Assembly: GCA_039621445.1 (NCBI GenBank)
Contig: CP154954.1
Span: 3,291,715-3,355,714 of the forward strand
Source: Euglena gracilis
Taxonomy: Eukaryota; Euglenida; Euglenophyceae; Euglenales
Reading direction: 5' to 3'
Length of the DNA: 64,000 nt
Below are positions 42,207-53,600 of this stretch, piece by piece. The notes beneath the pieces were generated by a model. It was not told the origin of the DNA. It did no database searches and saw only the letters and a list, made by a program, of their open reading frames with translations. Position numbers and translations under genes: made by a program. Position 1 is the stretch's first letter, and every line of letters starts with the position of its first letter.

Positions 42207-42705
42207 TTCTGCAGTGGTCTCAGGCAAGAAAAAATTTGCGGTAACAATAATGTGCGTCCCACCAGCGTTTGAAAAAAAAATACTGGAAAGGGACCAGAGA
42301 CAAAACGGTGACGATGGCTTTCTCATTTCCTGCCGCAGTGCCAGAAAGCAACTGTTTGGGTAACAGTAGGCCCTGTTCTATAATCAGCAGGGTATTGAAT
42401 ATGGGAGGGGAGGAAAGAAGAGAGAGAAGGCGAGGAGAGGGTGCGTCCTACGCCTGGCAAAGCGGTGAAACCCAAATCCTTGTCCCCCTGTGGTCCGTGG
42501 TCTGGCGTGGCGAGGGGCTCAGACGACCTGCCTTTTTCGAACCCAGGCTTGGCTGGGTCCTCCAAACCAAGGAGGAACCGGGGGGGGGGGGACTTCTTAC
42601 CCTGAAGGTTGTTCGCAAAGAGAATCAGGGATGGCACTGTCTCAGGGGAGGAGCCGCCGAGATGGGAAAAAAAGTGGTCCACCCTGTAGACCTGTGGCAC
42701 CATAC

Positions 42706-43025
42706 AACTTTTTACTGACCCCGGGGGGGGGTCACTTCAACTCTTCCAAAAACGAGGCACTCAATTTTTTTGGAAAACCAGTCAGTCACTACCCCCCCCC
42801 CCGAGGGGGTCGGCCACTCTGGAATCCAAAGGTAATTAACCCAAAAACGGGAGAAGAAAGGCCAAAAAGAAATTCTCCGGCGCCTTCAGCGTCTGGTCAA
42901 TTCAGTGGTTTTTTCCCGACCACCTCAGGGGGGGGAGGGTGTCGGTACAGGCAAAAACCAGTCAGTCACTCTGAAAACTCCATTCACCTACCTCCCCCCC
43001 CCAGGGGGGGGGGGCAGTGACTAAA
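42706..43025. mobile_element. hAT-like MITE, CCAGTCAGTCACT family, copy E
   Basis: About 320 bp, beginning CATACAACTTTTTACTGACC, with two CCAGTCAGTCACT segments and a decayed GGCGCCTTCAGCG core. The right end is diverged and the duplication is not evident. Confidence 0.65.
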
Positions 43026-43873
43026 TCTTTAGGCGGGGTCGGGTGGACTGGATTTTAACCCCGAGATTGGCACCAGAAAACCTGCAAATTTTGACCTGAA
43101 AATTTTGGGTGTCAGGCTTGACTTTATTTTTTTGGAGATTTTTGGCGGTGTTTTTGAAGAAGGATTCCGCTTCCTTTTTGGGGGTAAGCGGGAAAACGCT
43201 TCCCCCTGGACTGAAGGAATTAGCAAAACCTGCCAGCATTTTTCAATTTTGGCATCGGTTCCTCTGAGACTTTTGGGGGAAACGGTTCTCCACTTCCTCC
43301 ACCTCATGTCACAACAGTTAATCAGCTTCAGGCCGATATCAACCTCGTCAACAGAGGACATGGCCTCTTTACCCAACAAAAGCAAATGTCTCCAAAAGGA
43401 GAGCAAGTGTGACAATCATCCAATGTAGACCCCTGGACGAGGGAGACAGGATTCCGCTTCCTATTGCTGGGCCAGATGGTTTGTTGGCATGAGGGGAGCG
43501 GATTCGGCACTGGACGTTCCTGCCCCACACCAGTGGAGGCACTACCGTTTGGACATGGCGTCACCGCCCGTTCACTGCCGTCTGCCCTGGTGGCAGTCAA
43601 GCAGAGGTCTCCAGGTGCTGGACGTTGAGTGCCCAAACTGTGCCTGAAATGTGCCTAGACGCTGATTGTAAATGGTGGCATCGTGGATGCTTGTGGGAAT
43701 GGTTGGACCTTGTGTTTGCGTGGCCTAAATGCTGTGTGTTCTGAACTGATAGGGAAACGGCAGCAAAAAAAAAAAGAACCTCAAAACAAGGTTTTAACCT
43801 TGGCCCCCAAAGTTAACCAAAGTGTTAACTTTGATGGGGCCATTTTGGTGTGAGTTAATGGACAGTGTGTTTT

Positions 43874-43914
43874 GAGGCTATTTCTGAGGGAGAAAATCCC
43901 TCAGAAATAGCCTC
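43874..43914. repeat. Perfect 18-bp hairpin with GAAAA loop
   Basis: Arms GAGGCTATTTCTGAGGGA and TCCCTCAGAAATAGCCTC are exact complements around a five-base loop. A second, imperfect hairpin (GGCCCC...GTTAAC) lies just upstream at 43804-43846. Confidence 0.95.
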
Positions 43915-44186
43915 GAGTTAGTTTGCAAGAGGCAGACACTGGATGCCCAACAGGAATGCGTGTCCACCAGGCGGGAAGCCGACTGGTCAGTGGACTTGTC
44001 TGGTTCAAAACGGGAGGTGGTGCTGGGTGGTATAAAGCTGGGCAGTGGGGCAGGTCCAGTTGAAGGGGCTGATGGATCAGGAAAAATAGAACCAATCTCC
44101 TCACACCCAGCATTTTTTTTCACACCCAGAAGCCATTTTCCAGGTCCATCCAGCATTGGGGCGGGGGGCACATTGCCAAAAGCAGG

Positions 44187-44480
44187 TTTTTTTTTAAAGA
44201 CCGGGAGGGGGGTCACGTACCCACCCACCCCCTGGGATTGGAAGTGTGCTGCCCGCCACCCCCCCCCCAGGGCAGAACGGGAAGACCTGGTGGGGGGATG
44301 GTCGACCCCCACCCACCACAGCATTTTTCCACCTGGCTCAGAGGGCGCTGGGAAACAATTTTTGGAGCGAAAATTGGTGCTCCCAGAAATACGGGAGGAG
44401 GCAGGGGGGGCCCCCGAGGGGGTCCCGGGGGACCCACTTTCCTTCCCCCGAAAATGGCCAGAAAATCACGAAAATTGAAA
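44187..44480. mobile_element. Diverged CAGGTTTTTTTTTAAAG MITE fragment
   Basis: Starts CAGGTTTTTTTTTAAAGACC and contains GGGGGTCCCGGGGGACCCAC followed by TCCCCCGAAAATGGCC, as in the 13795 family. The right terminus is not recognised and the target duplication was not found. Confidence 0.5.
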
Positions 44481-45639
44481 AAAAAACACTGTGATGACCT
44501 TAAAAAACCTTAAAAATTCTCCCTGTGATTTTTTTTCTTGCACCAAACAAAATAATGGCATGTCTGAAACCCCGCATAAAGCCAGTCAATGCAGAAGCGG
44601 TTGTGAACAAACAATGTGAAAACCGGATTGTTTGCCAAGGTTTCTGGCATAGTTCGGTTGGGCTCGGTTCACCAAAAGCTGTGACACACGGCCAGAATAA
44701 GCAAAACTTGCAACCACATCTTTCTTGATTTGAATTACTTGAGACATTCTTGGAGGAGTCAACCCAAATTGCTCAAAAGTGCAATTGCAGCAAAAGTTGC
44801 ATGAACAACAAAAAAATCCCGATTTGGGACAATTTACTACGCTGGAGCAGTTTCCCACACTTGCCACAGCATTTCAAGCAAAAAAAATCACCAAAATTTT
44901 AGGGATGAAAATTGTTAGTTTCTAGGAGGGGGTCAAAAAATGCAGGTCAAAAAAATGGGACCAAATTTTGGAACAGTCAAATTTTACTGACATTTTTTCC
45001 CTTGGAAATTTTTTTGGATTTTCAGTGGGATTTTTTTTTGCTTCCAAAATCTCTCAAAATTGAAATTTTGAGAAATGTTGATTTTGACAAAAGAAAAACT
45101 CAAAGATTTCAGGGTTAAATTTGGTAGTTTTGGGGGGGGGGTGGAAAATAACGAAGGTCAAAAAAGGTGGACCAAGTTTTGGCACAGTCAAATGTTACTG
45201 ACACTTTTCCTCTGTCAAATTTGTTGGATTTTCAATGGCATTTCTTTTGCTTCAAAAACCTCTCAAATTCAAAATTTTGAGAAAATATTGATTTTTTGGA
45301 AGGTGTGAAAAATGGGGGCTTGAGGGAGTTTAATGGCCATTTTTTGAGGAAAAAGTTCTAAAGTATTTTTTTGTCATCAAAAAGTGACGTTTTTAAGTTT
45401 TTCCAGACTTTTTTGTTGTGTTTTTTTTAAAAAAACACATATTTTAAAAATTGTTTTTTTAAAAAAAAGTTTTTTTTTAAAAAAACATGCTGTTTTAAAA
45501 AAACATTTTTTTTGTTTCAAAAAAACAAGCAGTCAACCTTGGTCACCTATGGTCAAGCCCCAAAATTTCCCCATTTGAGGCCATTTTAGGCCATTTAAGG
45601 CCAACAGGCAAGCAAATGTCCTGAATAGGGTCAGAAATT

Positions 45640-45780
45640 TAAAACAATTGCAATGAAAAAAAATGCCTTAAAAAACCTTAAAAATTTTTAAAATTCCTCA
45701 AAAAACCTTAAAAAACCTTAAAAAACCTTAAAAAACGCCTTAAAATTTTTTGAGAAATCTCGCCTTAAAAAAAATAATGC
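45640..45780 (+). repeat. CCTTAAAAAA repeats
   Basis: Repeated AAAACCTTAAAAA units. A smaller cluster is at 44490-44515. Confidence 0.8.
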
Positions 45781-48700
45781 CTGGTCACCGTGAGCCTCCT
45801 GGGAGTATGGTAGGTGTTCAGTTCACCAGGATGTCCTGCCGAGAGCCATCGGCGGGCCCTGGAGGACGAAGACAGCCCTCCAGGGTCCACCTTCTGCGAC
45901 GTAACAGGTGGAGGTGGGCTTGAAACACGGCCCGGGAAGAGCAAATGGACAAAACCACACAGGAAAGGCCCACCTGCATGCGCTTTGGCTGTGGAAGCAG
46001 GAACGTGAGGGCAGGTTTTGAAACAGAATTCTCCACAGCTGGATATTTTGGCAGGTTTTGAAACAGAATTCTGCATCGCTGGATACTTTGGCAGGTTTCG
46101 ATGGATTTCACAGGTTTGGGGAGGGGGCTTTTAAAGGCTTTGTGGTCCAGTTTTCTTTTGATTGCGACAAAGCGTCCAGGCCCAATTGCAGCTTTCACTT
46201 GGCTTTGTTTTCTGTTTCTGGTACCAGAAGGGATAACACCTGCCTTCTCTCACTTGAAACCACCATCTTCCTTCCCCTCCTGGGTCCCCATCCAACGGTT
46301 TTCTCTCCCCGTGACCCCTTTTGGTGTGGCATATGCCTGCGAATACCAAAGATATCCTCTGGATGGATTGCCACGGGTGATGCCCAACGCCACCTCCGAG
46401 ATGTGTGGACTACTCTCCTCTGAATCTTTTTTCCAGATGCCTGATTTCCTCTGTGCTGCTCCCCTGACACAATCTTGTTCAAAACCTACCATCACCACAC
46501 CCCTCTGCAGTACACACCAAGCCGCTTCCGTCCCTGTCTGCTGCTACAGGAACTGCTCTGCAACCTCCACAGGATTCACATTGATTCCGGGACGCTTCAG
46601 GGTAATGTTGAAAAACACCGAGGTAGCAAGTTTCCGCTTCATTATGGACGACGAGGCAACTTCTCCAACCGCCTGTTTCTGTTGGTGTAGCTATGGTGTG
46701 GCTGGCAATCTCCTCCTCGCCCTATACCCTGCAATCCGAAGAGGCGGCTTTCCGCTTCCTCGGATCAAACCTTGGCATCTGAGGCTGGGTACTGCACCAC
46801 ATGTTCGTCTCAGGGGAAGGGGGAGCACTCTCTGAACCACTTGGACCCGCCTCATCCATGATGCTGCATCTCAGCTCGTTATTACACCCACAAAAGTACT
46901 TCAATCCCATCACGGTGAGGCCAGAAACCGTCCCCAATGGCCCTCCCTCTCCCGTTGAGTTTAGATGACGTTCCCCAGCCCACAATGCCCTGCCCACACT
47001 GCCACAACGACTCCACGCCTGGGGGGTGCAATGCATTCCCTCAGTAAGTGCATAGTTCGAGGGACCAAGCAAAGTGGTTGCAGTGGGTGCACCAAAAGCA
47101 TCCAGATGTCATTCTGTGTCCCGCGATACATTTGGGCCAGATCGCAACAACCTTGTTCACAACCAGCTCTCCCACGCAAACATTTCAAACCATCTTCCTC
47201 CCTCCCCCTGCATTCGTGCTTCATATCTCAAGGCCCCATCCGGACAGGGGCGTGTTCTAGCATCAACCGCATGAACGTGCTATCACAGCACAAACTTATC
47301 TGTTGACCACTCAACATTTCCCGAATGCCCATGCCACAGAGACTATTTTGAAATGAACATATGCTAGATGGAGGAAGTGGGTTCCGGCTTCATCTCACCC
47401 TCGTTTTAGTGCCCCTTAAGGCCACTCAGGCCTTAGAAGTCATGGTCATAAAAATTGAATCGTTAGGAAAATGTGTTTCCGCTTCCTCTTGGTCATTATA
47501 AAAAATTTGGGGGTGTTTGCGGTCAATCTTCTCCAATCCTCTTCCAGCTTCTCATTTCCGCTTTTTGACGTTCAATAGGGAAGCAGTTTTTGGCAATCTT
47601 GGTTTCCCTGCTCTTTCGGTTCTCGGGAGACCACCAGTTCGGGTCTCGGGAGACCCCCATTTCGGATCGTTTTGCTTTTCTTCAGTTTGGAGTGCAGTAG
47701 AACTAGGCAGTGACGAAGCGTGTTTTTCGCCTCATCTGAAAATTTCGGGTGCTGTTCGCCGATTTCTACTTTGGCTTAAAAAATTATGCCGCCTTTCGCT
47801 CATTTCGGCCTCTTATAGAAATTCATTATTCTAACCCAAACGATCGTCAGAAACTACCCAAAAAGGGGTTCTTCCAAAAAAAGGCTAAAAATTTGGGGGG
47901 TCGGACGAAGCGGTTTTCCGCTTCCTGCCCACTTCAAACCATCTAAAAAAATAATTGGTCAATTTCATCGTCCATCATTGCGAAAATCTCTTGGCTAGAC
48001 AGATGTTGGTGTGCCATCTTTTTGTCACGGTGCCCATCACACAATCATTACTTTATGCAGCATACGTTGCCCAAAAGGTACTGTTGGGGAGCAACAGGAG
48101 GCAGCCTGGGTGATTTGGAGGCCGGGGTGCGGTGGGGGCACTAAAGGAGAGGTATTGGCCTCCCTCGTGCTCTGAGAATGCTGGAAGGGAGATGGGTGTG
48201 CAAAATAGAATTTATTGGAACCAAAACATACAAATGCGGTACGTATTCATTACACTGAGAAAAATACATGCTGGGGGATGACCTGCCGAGCGGCACATCA
48301 ACCTAAAGCTGCTGCCAAAGAAGCGAAACGTTGCACAGTCGGTGTTGGGAACATGATGTGGTTGGCCGAAGCGAAAGGGAAACCCCAAGCAATCTTGGGA
48401 GTCGTCAGACCCAGCTAAAACATGCGTGAGAACGACATGCTGTTATTTACGCAGGCGGGGTTTATTCGGTGTGTGTACAACGGAGACCGAAAGATCTCCC
48501 ATGTGGGTCGCATTCACCCGCAGCCCTTTTAACAATACACCAGCACATCGTGAACTGCAAAATGGGGGAACCCACACATTTATCAGTCATATCAATCAGG
48601 CGTCCAACAGCAGCACTCAATCCCCTTCGCACCAAAATGAAACACGCGACACACACAGACAAACACACGCGAATGCACGCACCAAAGGGCGACAACGTCA

Positions 48701-49727
48701 GAGAAGGCCATCAGTGTCGCACCCTTGGGGTCTGAAACCAGGCCTCAGATCGCTTCCATGCTTCAGTGGAGTGGTGGACTGCGTGCCAACCATCGGCCTT
48801 CTTGTGTTTCCGGGGGCCCCGATTTTTCAGCCAAAATTTTCTTTGGGCGCCGTGGGGATTTCTTTGTGCGGGTGCCATGGTGGGTGGGGGATCGCCCCCC
48901 CCCCCAACTCCTGGGACCGACTCCTCCCCATGGCCAAGGGGGGCCCGTTGCACCACCCTGGTATAGGTCAGGTTTTGACTCACATGCATTGTTCATTCAA
49001 CGGTCCGCAGTAGCCCCCTGGGGGGCTCGATGAACCCAGTCCAAAGTTTGTCAAGCGGAAATCCTAGCAGCTGGCGAGTGGAAAACTTTGTCCAGTGATT
49101 TTTTTTTGGCCCAAAGCCCATTTTTGGGCTGTTGGGATTTTTTTTTACCAAGATCAGCCAAAACCGCATTAAAAGCCTCATTTCCAACTCAGAACGGGGG
49201 GGAAGAGCAAGCTGGCCCATTCCCCCATTTTTCGGGCCAGCAAAATCAGGCGCGGACAGCAGGTCGGAAAACCCTGGGCGAGAAGTTTCCCGCAACAACG
49301 CTTATTTTTTGAAAAGGGCTCCTCTGGAAATTGTCGGTTTTTTTTGAAAATTGGACGAGACAATTGCTCGGCCGGCCTTTCCGGCATCAAGTAGGGTGCT
49401 CAGGAAGTTCGCACTCCCTCGAGGAAAGGAAAAGGGAGGAAGGGACACCGAGGGCGAAGCACAAAGACATTGTGAGGCCCGCATGTGAGGCACGCATGGT
49501 GTGGGCGGGGGGATGCTTCGTGCAGGCCGTAGGAAAGAAAAATGGCCCGGGAAGTCGGGGTGGGGGGGAAACCGAAGGGGTGCTTTCGCCCAAGCTGCTT
49601 CTTTTGCGGCCACTTATTGACTCCCCGGAGTATCCCGGCGTCGCGGGAATAGCCATGCACATTGGCGAATGGGCTACATAGTCTGCATCGGCATACCTAC
49701 CGGCATACCTACCCCCCCCCCGGGAAA

Positions 49728-49870
49728 CTGTCACCTGACAGGTTGGCCAGTACCGGGGACCCTGACAACTTCCTATACTGACAGGTTGGCCGGTAGCAGG
49801 GAACTTGACAGGTTTCCGGGCGGGACCCTGAAGGGTTCTCGGGAAGGACATTTTCCCGGGGGGGGGGGGG
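49728..49870. mobile_element. CTGACAGG-family element with CCCCCCGGGAAA termini
   Basis: Begins with a C run and GGGAAACTGTCACCTGACAG, and ends ACATTTTCCCGGGGGG, so the ends are inverted. Flanking CATACCTACC and GGTAGGTAGG are also inverted. No clean target duplication. Confidence 0.55.
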
Positions 49871-50147
49871 GTAGGTAGGTATTGTGGACGCTCAGATACA
49901 GAGTTTAATGTTCTGGAAATGGGGGAAATTGAAATTCTGCACAGCAGTGGACAAGAATGACCGAAATGATCAAAAATAAAAAAGGTCAAAATGGGAAAAA
50001 AAGGGGACTTGCTTCATTCCTGTGAGAAAAGGTTGAGGAGGGACCGATGCACACCAAATACAAAAAATATACACTGTTCATAATAAATTTTTTCTTGATG
50101 CACACGAACGAGAGGTCTGCTTTTACCTGATGGGTCGGTCGGAACTA

Positions 50148-50372
50148 AACCCCCCCCAAATAACCTGGCGGGGTCCCAACTCCTGGCGGGGGCCGAATAA
50201 CTTGGCGGGGGGAGGGGCAAAAAAGATAGTTCCAGTAACTTGGCGGGGTCCTTTTTTGGCAAAATTCCTTTACGGCGGTGAAAAGGTGGCCCAAATAACC
50301 TGGCGGGGGGACAGGGCCAAAAGTTGGCTCCAATAACCTGGCACCTCGCCAGGGTATTTGGGGGGGGGGGGA
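50148..50372. mobile_element. Fold-back element with AATAACCTGGCGGGG repeats
   Basis: Left CTAAACCCCCCCCAAATAA and right CCAGGGTATTTGGGGGG are inverted. The interior has five AATAACYTGGCGGGG units. It lies just downstream of the gene B stop codon. Confidence 0.6.
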
Positions 50373-50469
50373 GTTAGGGACACTGACAATTTCCCAGACG
50401 ACACCTGGCAGGTTCTCGGGCGTTGACAGCTTCAAGCTGTCAGACAGGGACAAGATAAAGCCTGCTCCG

Positions 50470-50613
50470 TTACTTCTCTGTGAAGTAGAACACGCCGTCC
50501 CATGGCTGGCCAGCCTCCGTGCGCACCAGCTGGGCAGCCAGGGCGGCCCATGACTTGTCGGACGGGTCCAGCAGCGGGTGGGCCGCCAGCAGCTGCCGCG
50601 CCCGTTGGTGGTC
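50470..50613 (-). CDS. Gene B terminal exon b10 with stop codon
   Basis: Encodes DHQRARQLLAAHPLLDPSDK, SWAALAAQLVRTEAGQPWDG and VFYFTEK, then TAA at 50470-50472. It starts in phase 0 after CTGCCGGG, giving the family-typical VVAGDHQRA join. The WDGV ending is diagnostic of the cyclase C terminus. No polyadenylation signal was recognised downstream. Confidence 0.88.
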   Translation of the reverse strand, partial: DHQRARQLLAAHPLLDPSDKSWAALAAQLVRTEAGQPWDGVFYFTEK

Positions 50614-53600
50614 CCCGGCAGCGTGCTGTGCTAATTTCACTTGCACCATATTTCCCTGCAGTCGCTTGTGAACCTCCATTTTGTCTGCCCCCCCCCCTCT
50701 GGTTTTGAGATCAGAAACCAGGGAATAAGGTGTTGGGTCCCTAAATCCTGAACCAGATTTTTCGTAATCTAACGGGATATTTTCTGCCTGGTTCAGGTCT
50801 AGGTTGGCTTGGACAACCTGTTTTCGGGGGGGGGGGACAGAGAATTTCTTCTGGTCCCCCTCCCCGTATGGGGTGGGGGGGAAACCCTTGGGCATTTCCC
50901 AGATTGGCTATTTCCGCCCAAACAAATTCCCCTGCACCAGCACAGGGTACACGGCGCATTCTGGACACCGGTACAGAGGACTGTGCCAACCTCGGCCCAT
51001 TTTGAACTATCGCCGGCCGCTGCTCGGGAGCATACATCTCCTTAAGGACCCTGGGGGTTGCTGGGCTATGGCTAGAAATTTGGGCTGGGGGGGCTGGACC
51101 ATACCATTGCTTAGCGACCCCCCCCAGGGGTGAGGGGAGGTCACTTTCCACTCTGACAGAACCAGTCAGTAACTTTCCCCCCAAAAAAACCAGTCAGTCA
51201 CTTTACCCCCCCCCCGGGGGGGATCAGCCACTTTTGAATGCACTCGTGTTGGCAAAGCAATATTGCCAAAAGGTCTCAAAAAACTCCAAAAAATTTCTGG
51301 CGCCAGGCCAGCCACTTTTTCATTTTTGGGCCTACCCTCCGGGGGGGGCTCTTGGCCAGAAAACCCATCAGTCATTCTGAAAAAAAAACCAGTCGGTCAC
51401 AACAACCCCCCCCGGGGGGGGGGGGGGGTAGGTGTTAAGCAATGGTATGGGCTGGACCCCGGCTGGACCTGAGCTGGGCCGGGCTGGGCCGAAATAGGAC
51501 AATTGCCCAAAAATGACCTGCGAAACACAGTTTTGAGAAAAAATGAGCATCTGGCTAACCCCCCTAAAACGCCCAAAACACCCCCAAAAAACACCATTCT
51601 GGGCCAATTTTTGAACACTTTTTTGCCAAAAAAAATTCGGCACTTCACATAGCAGGGCAAGCAGCACCCCCCCCCCCCGGAGGTGCTGTTGCCGCTGGGC
51701 TGGGCCAAAATTGGGGCTGGCTGCTGCAGACCCCCTTGGGAAGGGGGTCTGCAAAGCCTTAAAGAGATGCTCGGGACCCACCCTGTCAGTTTTTCGCGGG
51801 GGGGGGGGGGGAGTGATATTCTCTGTCTTTCCAGAGCTACCCATAGTTCTGCAAACAAGGTGTGACAAAAACATTTTTTTGCCTCCCCGCCGACATCCGA
51901 CAAATCTCTATTGTCGGATATGAGATGGAAATCTGGTTGAAGGAAAGAGTTTAAAATGCCCTGGAAGAATCACATCCAACTGCCCCCCCCCCCTTACAGA
52001 GCCCCTCAAATAAGATATAAACCTATTCATGGCCAAATTCCAGAATTCCACGAATTCAGGAAAATTGACGGGATGCAGATTCCACAAAACACACAGAAAC
52101 ACACAACATGCTTCATTTGCGTATTCTTTTCTTCTGGCATTTTTTCCCCTCATCCATTGCAAAAAAAATAATAAAAAAAAGACAAAGGATGTGGCCTCAT
52201 GCAAGAGGGAGGGAATTGCCCAGGGGAAAGAAGGGGCAGGTGCACAAATGGTTTCTAATTGTTTTGCTTCTTTCCTGCGTTGGCGTGTCCAATATCAACG
52301 CGCAACAGGAAATACAACATGAGGCGTCCCTGGTCTTCCGACCCTGAGGTCCAAAATTTCCGGCAGAAGCACCACTGCCACTGAGCATTGGCAAAGCTGG
52401 CTGTGAGTAGCGGGGGAGTACAGCACAGCGGGCTATTCGCCAGCCACCACAGCGGTGTACGCCTCCTCGTACCGGACGGCGGACCGCAGCAGTGCACTGC
52501 GGTCCACCCGTCTCCAGTGGTACGGCACCTGCCTGGGGGCAGGCCGGAGGCACCCCCCTGCTGCGCAAAGGTGGGCAGGGAGGGGTGACGACGACAGCTT
52601 GTATGGGAATCTCGGAGGAGAGGGGGGGGACCCGTCCTACCTCCAGTTTTCGGTCGCCAAAGATTTCGGCCGTTTTTTTGGGGGGGGGGGGGGGCAAAGA
52701 ATAAAGTTTTTGAAATTTCTCAAAAATGGTGGGAAATCAAAAGAAATGTCAAAGACCTAAATTGAAAACCTTAAAATGCCCTATCTAACAGTATTTTGAT
52801 TTCCCCGCAACTCCCCGCCTGGCCGGAGTTACGGCCATTTTTTCCCCAAAGTTTCATATTGAGCCTCAAGAGGGACCCCCCCCCCTACCACCTTACCCTC
52901 CCCCCCAGGGGGGTGACCAGTGGGCCAATGATGGGGTGGTGTCCAGACAGGACCCAGAAGAACAAATCTCAGGCCGCACCTGAGAACTGCTTCCTGGCCC
53001 CATACCCAAAGACCTGGAAACCCAAAGTCCAAGAGGGTGGGGAGGGAAACTGTGTGGGGGTTATCTCTGGCCGTGGACAGGAGTGTAGACTTCCAGGCTC
53101 CTGCCTGGCATGGCACTTGAGGCCAGGCATTGTGGTCGCTCCTTGAAAAATGCCTGCGGATGTGCATCGTGCATGATTGCATGTGGTTGGGAAAGACAGT
53201 TTCCCTCCCTGGGCAGGCAACAGTGTTGAAAGTCATCGAAGGATTCAAAAGAGTAGGGAGGTGATACCATTTGGATGCGCACACCCAGCTAACAGATCAA
53301 CCAACATCCAGATGAGCTTTTGATGAGCTTCTGATCCTCCCCGCCTTTTCAGACATTATGCTCACGTGGCAGGCGGTGTGATTTTTTTTAGATGTTGGAG
53401 TAAAACACGATTCTTCCCTCCCTGGGCATGAACCGAGGTCATCATGAAGCAATGTTGAAATTGTTGTTTTAAGGTGACATATCCCAAATTTGAACAAATG
53501 TGTGAATGGCTGAGAAGGCTGAAGCTAAAAGGAATGTGATCAGGGGATGGCAAAGCGAGCATTGAAATCCCTGGGTGGTGACTTGACAGGCTTGTAAATC

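Larger units (their letters stand above)
43026..49727. other. Intergenic-like region with a recurring TTTCCGCTTCC motif
   Basis: TTCCGCTTCC or close variants occur near 43155, 43450, 46630, 46750, 47475, 47550 and 47915, some with an inverted GAAGCGG next to them. One long plus-strand frame (46101-46835, 244 codons) lacks family features. Also poly-A/T tracts at 44900-45550. Confidence 0.5.

Noticed and set aside
46101-46835. 244-codon plus-strand frame
   Set aside because: No recognisable domain, no Met-context or homologue seen, composition like surrounding DNA, and the TTTCCGCTTCC motif runs through it. Possible but unsupported.
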